A stretch of 5,030 nucleotides of DNA from Syntrophales bacterium (GTDB lineage: Bacteria > Desulfobacterota > Syntrophia > Syntrophales > UBA2210): positions 1 through 5,030 of the forward strand of contig JAUSPK010000048.1 in assembly GCA_030655735.1 (NCBI GenBank), read 5' to 3'. Below, in pieces: positions 1 to 4,645 of the stretch; the first letter of the stretch is position 1, and each line of letters starts with the position of its first letter. Below the pieces are notes generated by a model, which saw only the letters and a program-made list of their open reading frames with translations, was not told the origin of the DNA and ran no database searches. The translations under genes were made by a program, and so were the position numbers.

Positions 1-1
1 C

Positions 2-127
2 TGGCTGGTGGCCTTCTGGGTCCACGATATGGCCGACACCAGGAAGCAGATCATCGCGGCGGGCGCGATACTCGCCTTCGATATCGTCTGCCTGGTGGTC
101 TTCGGTGGCGTCCTCGGCTGGATATAG
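2..127 (+). CDS. C-terminal end of an inner-membrane protein (partial)
   Basis: The frame is open from the left edge to a TAG at 125-127 and gives 41 residues, starting WLVAFWVHDMAD and ending GGVLGWI. The last ~25 residues (IIAAGAILAFDIVCLVVFGGVLGWI) are strongly hydrophobic and look like a terminal transmembrane helix. A short charged stretch (HDMADTRKQ) precedes it, and before that comes what may be the end of another helix. The start lies outside the window, and the family cannot be recognised from this fragment. The gap to mltC is only 31 bp with no visible terminator, so the two genes may be co-transcribed. That is inference from spacing alone. Confidence 0.6.
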   Translation, partial: WLVAFWVHDMADTRKQIIAAGAILAFDIVCLVVFGGVLGWI

Positions 128-158
128 GGGACGCGATGGGACAAGTGGGAGAGATCGT

Positions 159-1346
159 ATGCGCCCCATGAAGAGGATGTCGTTGGCGCTTCTTATCGGT
201 GCAACCGTCCTGGGATGCTCCGGGTGGGATGTCGCCCGCGTGGCCAGGATAGCGGCTACCGGGGATGTTGCGTCCGCCCAGCGGATGGCGGCGGAAAAGG
301 CGGCCCGGTATACCGCAAACCCGAAGGCGCTGGAACGGGACATACAGCGCCTTCAGGCCGAGTCCGCGCGGCTCATCGAGGGTTTCCGGAGGGCCGTCGG
401 CGGCGTGTGGGGGGAGGGAGAGATACGGGAATCCACCCCCAGGGAGTACGTCAAATACACACAGAACTACCTCTCCCGCGCCTCGGTCGATTTTAGCAGG
501 GGGGAGATCACCGTCGAGACGCTCGACAGGGGTGATCCCCTGAAGAGCCTGAAGAGCGCTATTGTCACCACCCTCCTTACCCCCGATGATCCCCGGGCCG
601 TCGATATTTACTCCTCCGGGGCCGTCGAACTGGGAAAGATTCCGTTCCTCTACGGCGAGGTTGTTGACCACCAGGGTCAAGATATCCGGTGGTCCTGGCG
701 GGCGGAGGCCTTTGCCGACCACCTCATCCAGAAAGGACTACAGACCCGGCAGATCACGACCGGCGGCGGGGCGAGGGAGATACGGTACGTCGTTATCCCG
801 ATGGTAACGGATCACCGTGAGGTGCGCACACTGAAATACCGGCCGCTTGTCGAACGCTTCGCGAGGGACTTTTCCATCAGCAGAAACCTTGTCTACGCCA
901 TTATCAAGGCCGAGAGCGATTTCAACCCGTACGCGGTGAGTCACGCCCCGGCCTTTGGCCTGATGCAGGTCGTCCCCGCGACCGCCGGACAGGACGTCCA
1001 CCGGCTTCTGAATGATACCGACGGTCTCCCCTCCGGGCAATTTCTCCTGAATCCCGAAAACAATATCCAATACGGGACCGCCTACCTGTACCTTCTGCAG
1101 TACAAATATCTGAACGATATTCGAGACCCCGTATCAAAGGAATACTGCGTCATCGCGGCCTATAACGCCGGGGCAGGGGATGTCCTGCGCACCTTTGACC
1201 CCGACAGGGATCGGGCGTCGGACCGGATAAACGATCTCAACCCGCTTCAGGTGTTCACGACCCTCCGGACACAGCTGTCCAAGGGAGAGGCGCGGAGGTA
1301 TCTGGTCAAGGTGATGGACGCCAAGAAACGGTTCGTGAATTTCTAG
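159..1346 (+). CDS. mltC: Membrane-bound lytic murein transglycosylase C (MltC-like lipoprotein)
   Basis: This protein would cleave the MurNAc-GlcNAc bond of peptidoglycan without water, leaving 1,6-anhydro-MurNAc ends, while anchored in the outer membrane. It has 395 residues; E. coli MltC has about 360. Residues 1-20 are a lipoprotein signal peptide with lipobox VLGC, so Cys20 would be lipidated. Ser at +2 suggests Lol export to the outer membrane. Residues ~70-225 match the MltC N-terminal domain (EYVKYTQNYLSRASVDF, FLYGEVVD, IRW). Residues ~230-395 are the SLT domain: catalytic Glu252 in KAESDFNPYAVS, GLMQV at 267-271, NIQYGTAYL at 302-310 and AAYNAG at 333-338. The ATG at 159 was chosen because GGGAGA lies 6-7 nt upstream and the signal peptide begins there. 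An extra helical-looking stretch at residues ~25-70 accounts for most of the added length. The active-site motifs are intact. Confidence 0.93.
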   Translation: MRPMKRMSLALLIGATVLGCSGWDVARVARIAATGDVASAQRMAAEKAARYTANPKALERDIQRLQAESARLIEGFRRAVGGVWGEGEIRESTPREYVKYTQNYLSRASVDFSRGEITVETLDRGDPLKSLKSAIVTTLLTPDDPRAVDIYSSGAVELGKIPFLYGEVVDHQGQDIRWSWRAEAFADHLIQKGLQTRQITTGGGAREIRYVVIPMVTDHREVRTLKYRPLVERFARDFSISRNLVYAIIKAESDFNPYAVSHAPAFGLMQVVPATAGQDVHRLLNDTDGLPSGQFLLNPENNIQYGTAYLYLLQYKYLNDIRDPVSKEYCVIAAYNAGAGDVLRTFDPDRDRASDRINDLNPLQVFTTLRTQLSKGEARRYLVKVMDAKKRFVNF

Positions 1347-1410
1347 ATCCGGGGATTTCTCGATGTGGAGATGGCCGGGGGGGAGGGTGATCCCGACCCG
1401 GTACAGATAC

Positions 1411-1442
1411 AAACGGCGGAACCGTTTTCGGCCCCGCCGTTT
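1411..1442. terminator. Strong hairpin between convergent genes, probable bidirectional terminator
   Basis: The arms AAACGGCGG (1411-1419) and CCGCCGTTT (1434-1442) pair perfectly over 9 bp. A nested CCG-TTTT-CGG (1422-1431) extends the stem inward. The A-run and T-run at the stem ends mirror each other, so either strand would end the hairpin in U residues, although only three of them. It lies 65 bp past the mltC stop and 50 bp past the stop of the convergent PEP-CTERM gene. The short U-tract is the weak point of the call. Confidence 0.6.
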
Positions 1443-1492
1443 GAGTATGTCTAACGAATGAGAGGTTTATGATGATATGCTCAGCGTTTCCG

Positions 1493-2193
1493 CTATTTGT
1501 GTGCCTTCTTTTTCCTGCTCATACCCGCGAGACCGGCCAGACCGAACCCCAAGAGGAGCATCGTCCCCGGTTCGGGGACGGGGGCTCCGCCGGCGGGGGT
1601 GTAGTCGTAGGTGACCGTTACCGTGCCCCCAAAGGTAGGATTAGCCCACTCATCAAACGCCACACCAGACCCCGAAGAATACGAGATAACGGGAGAGCCA
1701 TCTTGATTAAAATTGATACCAAGATCGAATGTGGTGGTGCCTTCGTACGTAGCTATATTGCCAACAACGCCGGTTGGCGAGGGACTAGCATAGTTACTTT
1801 CGGGTAATAAAGAGCCGCGCCCGTGAATGTGAAGGGTGTTACCGTTGTAGCCGACAACGAGGCCACGGCCCCTGGGACTTCTGGTGTTCCGGTCAGGTCG
1901 GCGGTCCACGTGTATGACAAGTTTCCTATGGCGGGGACTGTACTCTCCAACTCAAATATGTGCTTGGTAAGGCTAAAGTCGAAGCCAATCGTAACACCGG
2001 TCAGTGTTCCACCCGTGGTGTCGATGCCGGCTGTCCAACCCAGGGCATTAAAATAGTCAAAAGTAAGGGTATCGGGGTCACTGCCGATGCTCCCTGTCTG
2101 CACTATAGTAGTCGCCATCCCCGATGGGGCCCACAGAAAAATAACCATGCCCACCACTACCGCCATACAAGCCAATCTTTTTAATGTCTTCAT
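1493..2193 (-). pseudogene. PEP-CTERM surface protein gene, split by a one-base frameshift
   Basis: The gene would encode a secreted protein of about 233 residues, sorted to the cell surface by an exosortase. The 5' frame (start 2193; GAGG 6 nt upstream) opens with a Sec signal peptide: MKTLKRLACMAVVVGMVIFLWAPSGMA. It then gives a beta-rich domain (TLTGVTIGFDFSLTK, LSYTWTADLTG, TPFTFTGAALYYP). The 3' frame continues (ESNYASPSP, ATYEGTTTFDLGINF, VTVTYDYTP). It ends in a complete PEP-CTERM tail: PEP, a GTMLLLGFGLAGLAG helix and basic SRKKKAHK. The halves are in different frames, overlap at 1753-1909, and together span 701 nt, one base short of whole codons. The switch best fits ~1795-1825. Read alone, the 5' frame gives 146 residues with no sorting tail. 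The fold resembles 'choice-of-anchor' PEP-CTERM proteins, tentatively type E. A sequencing error is as likely as a true mutation. Confidence 0.82.
1562..1580 (-). other. Perfect 8-bp hairpin over the PEP-motif codons
   Basis: CGTCCCCG (1562-1569) and CGGGGACG (1573-1580) are exact inverted copies separated by 3 nt. On the minus strand this hairpin coincides with the codons for V-P-E-P-G-T of the sorting signal. It is followed by coding sequence with no U-tract, so it is not an obvious terminator. It may simply follow from GC-rich codon choice in a Pro-Glu-Pro-Gly motif. Confidence 0.55.
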
Positions 2194-2246
2194 GATAAAC
2201 CTCGCATTCTCGTCTCTGTGAGACTTTTTCCCTCATTTTGCCTTGA

Positions 2247-2275
2247 ATCTTAGCGGGCCATGCATCCAGAGTCAA
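2247..2275 (-). promoter_or_regulatory. Sigma-70-type promoter for the PEP-CTERM gene
   Basis: On the minus strand, TTGACT (2275-2270; 5 of 6 to consensus) is followed after exactly 17 nt by TAAGAT (2252-2247; 4 of 6). Transcription would begin near 2240, giving a leader of about 47 nt before the ATG at 2193. The -35 box lies inside the element shared with the PilZ promoter. Confidence 0.6.
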
Positions 2276-2287
2276 TACGAAAGAGGT
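2264..2287 (-). repeat. Shared upstream element, copy A (PEP-CTERM promoter)
   Basis: Plus-strand core: CAGAGTCAATACGAAA, ending AGAGGT. Compared with copy B at 2868-2892, 21 of 24 aligned positions agree, with one inserted T in copy B. The minus-strand core CGTATTGA overlaps the -35 box. The placement over two promoters suggests a regulator-binding site or a conserved promoter class rather than a chance repeat. Confidence 0.6.
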
Positions 2288-2326
2288 CTTAATAATTACT
2301 TATTTTTAGGGTCGCTCTCTCTACGC

Positions 2327-2362
2327 AAAAAGTAGTAGAAAAAATGATCACTAATACTTTTT
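2327..2362. terminator. AT-rich inverted repeat downstream of the PilZ gene, possible weak terminator
   Basis: AAAAAGTA (2327-2334) and TACTTTTT (2355-2362) pair over 8 bp across a 20-nt loop. On the minus strand the 3' arm ends in five T residues, about 90 bp past the PilZ stop. The stem is almost all A-T, so it would be weak. A short GCCGC/GCGGC stem at 2377-2395 lies closer to the stop but has no U-tract. Confidence 0.25.
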
Positions 2363-2419
2363 CAGTAGACGCCGCTGCCGCTCTTTGGGTGCGGCCCCCC
2401 AGTTTATTTTGACTTTCCC

Positions 2420-2746
2420 CTATCCCGGCATCGGTACAATCCGGTATTTTTTGTCAAAGCTTATCGCCATTCCCCGTGCGCCTGTCCGAATCACCGATCC
2501 CTTTACCTTGATATTCGCCCTCTTCCCCTCGATCTTTTTCAATTCATCAAGGGGGAGTATCAGGTCCACATACATCTCGGTACCTACGGGGAGCGGTGTA
2601 TCGGTATGGAAGAAGGCACCCCCCGCCGAGATATCGCTGGTGACAGCATCAAGAAAATCCGCCTCTTCCCCCTCGCCGTCCACAAAGATGCGGGCGGGCA
2701 ACTCCAGGGAAAACCGTTCCAGTTTTCTTTTTCCGAACTCAGGCAT
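2420..2746 (-). CDS. Single-domain PilZ protein, probable cyclic-di-GMP receptor
   Basis: This 108-residue protein is one PilZ domain with short flanks. PilZ domains bind cyclic-di-GMP and pass the signal to motility, polysaccharide or surface-protein machinery by protein contacts. Both ligand-binding motifs are intact: RxxxR as R7-KLE-R11, and DxSxxG as D38-I-S40-A-G-G43. Beta-strand segments follow (GGAFFHTD, EMYVDLILP, ANIKVKGSVIRT, GMAISFD). There is no transmembrane segment or second domain, so it is probably cytosolic; the effector partner cannot be read from sequence. AAGGA precedes the ATG by about 6 nt and supports the start at 2746. The gene lies 277 bp downstream of the CsgD-like regulator and 226 bp upstream of the PEP-CTERM gene, with its own probable promoter and a palindrome just before the start codon. 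Confidence 0.9.
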   Translation of the reverse strand: MPEFGKRKLERFSLELPARIFVDGEGEEADFLDAVTSDISAGGAFFHTDTPLPVGTEMYVDLILPLDELKKIEGKRANIKVKGSVIRTGARGMAISFDKKYRIVPMPG

Positions 2747-2765
2747 TGTATGTCCTTTAGTTAAA

Positions 2766-2782
2766 GATCAGGTGACCTGATC
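2766..2782. promoter_or_regulatory. Perfect 17-bp palindrome, candidate operator of the PilZ gene
   Basis: GATCAGGT and ACCTGATC are exact inverted 8-bp arms around a single central base. The site lies 20-36 bp upstream of the PilZ ATG, within the expected 5' leader. A transcription factor dimer could bind it as DNA. As RNA the one-base loop would have to open, so a DNA operator is the more natural reading. No regulator family is identified. Confidence 0.5.
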
Positions 2783-2851
2783 GACGCCTGTTCTTTGTAA
2801 AATCGAGGCTTTACACCCCTTGCGGCGGTACCGTTCTCATGTTTCGGAACG

Positions 2852-2880
2852 AGCCTAACAGCTTACGATACAGAGTTCAA
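2852..2880 (-). promoter_or_regulatory. Probable promoter for the PilZ gene
   Basis: On the minus strand, TTGAAC (2880-2875) is followed after 17 nt by TAGGCT (2857-2852). The -10 match is weak (3 of 6), but TGT directly before it makes an extended -10 (TGnTAnnnT). The same geometry and flanking element are found at the PEP-CTERM promoter, which supports the call. The leader to the ATG would be about 95-100 nt and would contain the 2766-2782 palindrome. Confidence 0.45.
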
Positions 2881-2892
2881 TACGAAAAGGGT
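2868..2892 (-). repeat. Shared upstream element, copy B (PilZ promoter)
   Basis: Plus-strand core: CAGAGTTCAATACGAAA, ending AGGGT. It matches copy A (2264-2287) at 21 of 24 aligned positions, with one extra T. The orientation relative to the downstream gene and the position over the -35 box are the same in both copies. The copies are about 600 bp apart. Confidence 0.6.
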
Positions 2893-3023
2893 ATGATTTC
2901 TATCTCATCATTTTGGTACCGCGGCATACGTAAAATATGCTACACAGACGCCACCCCTTACATTGTTTTGTTGCTTTCCCTGTTCTCTCCCCTCGTGCCC
3001 TGATAGGGATCCATCCCGATACA

Positions 3024-3704
3024 TCAGAGATATTTTGCGACCCACAGCATGGCCTGCAGGCGGTTCGACGTATTGATCTTTTTGTAGACATTGTAAATAT
3101 GCGTCCTGACCGTATGGGGACTGATGGAGAGCTCCTGTGCGATGTCCTCGTTGCTGGCACCGGAGGCTATCCCAATGAGGATCTCTTTCTCCCTGGAGGT
3201 CAGGATGTTGGCGGCCGTGAGTGATGCCGTACTGCCTTTTCCGGGATTCATAATGCGCCTGGAGAGGGCCTTTCTGGAATACCACATCTCACCATCCAGT
3301 ATGGCCTTAACGCCCCGTGGGAACATGTCCATGGGATCGCTCATATAGAAGATGCCGTGTATGCCCCGGTCCATGATCTCCTTTTCACTCCCCGTCTCCG
3401 TGTCAAGGTTAAAGAGGGCGATGCGGCATCCGGTCAGATTAATGGGCGGACCACTTTCGATCATCGCCCAGAGATGGCCCAGTTCGGTACCCCGGCAGTC
3501 AAAGAGGACGAGGCATGCAGAGGGAGATTTGTTATCGATGATCTCACCATCCAGCTCAGGGCTGAATGTACACGAAAGTCCCGTTTCCTTTTCAAGGAAT
3601 CGTACCAGGAGCTCATTCTGCAGCGCATTGGAACCAACGATAAGGACCCGCGGCTTTGATGGAGAACCCGCTGTGTCTTTTGCCTTTTGTGTCTTCACGT
3701 TCAT
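3024..3704 (-). CDS. CsgD-like LuxR-family transcriptional regulator with atypical receiver domain
   Basis: This 226-residue protein has a receiver-like N-terminal domain and a LuxR/GerE helix-turn-helix at ~168-226: LTSREKEIL, GASNEDIAQELSISPHTVRTHIYNVYKKI. Overall it resembles E. coli CsgD, the biofilm activator, in length, in the linker (IHGIFYMSDPMDMF; GEMWYSRKAL) and in the DNA-binding domain (GASNxxIA; THxYNxxKKI). The receiver is not canonical. The acidic pair after the first strand is replaced (VLIVGSN), and the usual fifth-strand Lys is absent (FYMSDP). Asp69 in LVLFDCRG sits at the phosphoacceptor position, so phosphorylation is possible but doubtful. The Shine-Dalgarno sequence before the ATG at 3704 is weak. 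No sensor kinase lies nearby. The PilZ and PEP-CTERM neighbours suggest a role in surface or matrix control. Orthology to csgD is not claimed. Confidence 0.88.
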   Translation of the reverse strand: MNVKTQKAKDTAGSPSKPRVLIVGSNALQNELLVRFLEKETGLSCTFSPELDGEIIDNKSPSACLVLFDCRGTELGHLWAMIESGPPINLTGCRIALFNLDTETGSEKEIMDRGIHGIFYMSDPMDMFPRGVKAILDGEMWYSRKALSRRIMNPGKGSTASLTAANILTSREKEILIGIASGASNEDIAQELSISPHTVRTHIYNVYKKINTSNRLQAMLWVAKYL

Positions 3705-3748
3705 AGCGTTGCCACATACCCCATTCGGTGCGGTTGATCAAGGCCGAT

Positions 3749-3765
3749 TCTCCCTGGCCGGGAGA
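3749..3765 (-). other. Hairpin in the leader of the luxR-type gene
   Basis: TCTCCC (3749-3754) and GGGAGA (3760-3765) pair perfectly over 6 bp across a 5-nt loop. The hairpin lies about 45 nt before the ATG in the predicted leader. The purine-rich arm resembles a ribosome-binding sequence but is too far from the start to serve as one. It could affect leader stability or translation, but nothing shows that directly. Confidence 0.35.
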
Positions 3766-3831
3766 GATGTGTCCATATATATCCACACAACTGTGCATCT
3801 GCATAACAGGCATATAATATTAAGAAATAGA

Positions 3832-3860
3832 AAAATATCACCATGTCACCCGTATGTCAA
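3832..3860 (-). promoter_or_regulatory. Sigma-70-type promoter for the luxR-type gene
   Basis: On the minus strand, TTGACA (3860-3855; full consensus) is followed after 17 nt by TATTTT (3837-3832; 4 of 6), with an AT-rich region downstream. The start would be near 3825, leaving a leader of about 120 nt. A perfect inverted repeat overlaps the -35 box. Confidence 0.6.
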
Positions 3861-3866
3861 ATACGG
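3850..3866. promoter_or_regulatory. Perfect inverted repeat over the -35 box, candidate operator
   Basis: CCGTAT (3850-3855) and ATACGG (3861-3866) are exact inverted 6-bp arms around GTCAA. The centre and one arm boundary coincide with the TTGACA box, so a bound dimer could block or replace polymerase contacts. The ATACGG arm resembles the ATACGA at the same place in the two shared upstream elements. This might be the regulator's own binding site; that is inference. Confidence 0.5.
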
Positions 3867-3984
3867 ATTTTGCAATGAGATGCCGATTCCTGCTGATTAT
3901 TTCCTCCGATGGACACAAAGGTGCCCGGCCAAGGGACAGAAAAACGGGGGAACGATTGGTGGTCTTCCAGCTTCCCGAAATTCC

Positions 3985-4013
3985 TTGACAAGCATCACAG
4001 CGTGTACTATCGA
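3985..4013 (+). promoter_or_regulatory. Candidate promoter for the thioesterase gene
   Basis: TTGACA (3985-3990) is a full -35 match, and TATCGA (4008-4013) follows at 17 nt with only 3 of 6 -10 positions. The orientation and location suit the gene at 4130, with a leader of about 110 nt. The weak -10 box keeps confidence low. Confidence 0.4.
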
Positions 4014-4129
4014 AATGACGTATGTATAAACAGGGGTGTTTTTTCCGGGAAGAGCCGCTGGATGAGATGTCCGGTTGGCAAACGGTACTGGCGGAAACGG
4101 GTTTGAGAGCTGTTTTTGGGTAGAGATGT

Positions 4130-4522
4130 ATGAAACATTTTGACATTACCGAGAAGATCAGGGGGGAGCCATACGCCGGTTCTCTGGGCATCCGTCTTGA
4201 TACGGCGGGAGAGGGGTATGCCACCTGCTCGGTGACCATTACGGGGGATATGCTCAACTTTCTCGGCGTGGTTCATGGGGGTCTTATCTTCAGCCTGGCC
4301 GATGTCGCCTTCAGCGCCGCTTCCAACAGTGACCATTTCCCCTCGTACGCGCTCGATGTGAGCGGTTCCTTTCTCAAGGCGCCGCGGGTTGGTGACGTCG
4401 TCGTGGCCGAAGCCAGGCGGGTGCATGCCACAAAACGGACCGGTGTTTACAGAATGGAGGTATTGAGCGAGGGGGAGCTTATCGCGACATTTAACGGGAC
4501 GGTATTCAGGAAGACAGATTGA
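4130..4522 (+). CDS. PaaI-family hotdog-fold acyl-CoA thioesterase
   Basis: The predicted reaction is hydrolysis of an acyl- or aryl-CoA thioester in the cytosol. The 130-residue length is usual for a single hotdog domain, which works as a dimer or tetramer. The signature helix region is intact: NFLGVVHGG (43-51) and SLADVAF (55-61), with His49, Gly50, Gly51 and the probable catalytic Asp58. The rest aligns by eye with E. coli PaaI (GYATCSVTITGDMLN; FLKAPRVGD; TGVYRMEVLSEGELIATFNG). The other phenylacetate-pathway genes are not visible, so the substrate is unknown and the symbol paaI is withheld. The start has only a weak upstream GAGA. The spacing to the esterase is 123 bp. A general CoA-ester salvage or proofreading role is possible but unproven. 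Confidence 0.88.
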   Translation: MKHFDITEKIRGEPYAGSLGIRLDTAGEGYATCSVTITGDMLNFLGVVHGGLIFSLADVAFSAASNSDHFPSYALDVSGSFLKAPRVGDVVVAEARRVHATKRTGVYRMEVLSEGELIATFNGTVFRKTD

Positions 4523-4533
4523 CACGGGCGCTG

Positions 4534-4559
4534 CGGTTATGCTTGAAATACAGCAACCG
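4534..4559 (+). terminator. Imperfect hairpin after the thioesterase gene
   Basis: CGGTT pairs with AACCG and an inner GCT pairs with AGC, giving 8 bp with a 2-nt bulge and an 8-nt loop. It starts 12 bp past the stop codon. No U-run follows, so intrinsic termination would be inefficient. It may instead be an mRNA 3' structure or allow read-through into the esterase gene. Confidence 0.3.
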
Positions 4560-4645
4560 GTGGTTCGTCTCATCCGCTTTAAAAAGTTCACATTTTCTAA
4601 GCTCCCGGCTTGTGCCGTGGGCAACGATTGAAGGAGGGAAGGTCA

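Larger units (their letters stand above)
3705..4129. other. Divergent intergenic region (425 bp)
   Basis: This gene-free stretch separates the minus-strand regulator from the plus-strand thioesterase. It holds the luxR leader (about 120 nt, with a hairpin at 3749-3765 and an AT-rich patch at 3811-3838), the luxR promoter and its inverted repeat (3832-3866), and a candidate plus-strand promoter (3985-4013). A leader of about 110 nt precedes the thioesterase. At 3867-3984 I see no gene or convincing structure. Open frames here have no recognisable protein character. Confidence 0.6.

Noticed and set aside
105..158. An upstream in-frame GTG start that would lengthen mltC by 18 residues
   Set aside because: It would overlap the preceding membrane-protein gene and put a polar segment before the lipoprotein signal peptide. 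The ATG at 159 has a good ribosome-binding site and puts the lipobox Cys at residue 20.
51..722. A 223-residue minus-strand open frame antisense to mltC
   Set aside because: Long antisense frames are expected opposite GC-rich genes. The translation is Pro/Gly/Arg-rich without a domain, and mltC is unambiguous.
1795..1830. Programmed -1 frameshifting or phase variation in the PEP-CTERM gene
   Set aside because: There is no X-XXY-YYZ slippery heptamer in the 5' reading frame and no simple-sequence repeat at the junction.
2766..2860. Possible cyclic-di-GMP (GEMM-I) riboswitch in the PilZ leader
   Set aside because: A GNRA-tetraloop hairpin (minus strand, 2829-2815) followed by AAAGCC resembles part of the motif. 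I cannot find the conserved GCAAACC-type segment or the second receptor arm. An Infernal search with the Rfam c-di-GMP models would decide; a score above threshold would revive it.
3811..3820. A perfect TATAAT on the plus strand
   Set aside because: No acceptable -35 box lies 16-18 nt upstream and no plus-strand gene begins within 300 bp. It is better seen as part of the AT-rich start region of the minus-strand luxR promoter.
3352..4029. A 225-residue plus-strand open frame antisense to the luxR-type gene
   Set aside because: It mirrors the regulator's coding strand, then runs into intergenic DNA. It has no recognisable domain, and the regulator is clearly the real gene.
3915..4080. Cobalamin-riboswitch-like words (GGTGCC, GGGGGAAC, GGTG, TTCCCG) upstream of the thioesterase
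   Set aside because: The conserved CCCGC-ACTGT core and a proper B12 box are absent, and a consensus -35 box lies inside the stretch. The downstream gene has no B12 link. An Infernal search with RF00174 would settle it.
4007..4624. A 205-residue minus-strand open frame over the thioesterase
   Set aside because: It is antisense to a well-supported PaaI-family gene, and its translation has no family character or good start site.
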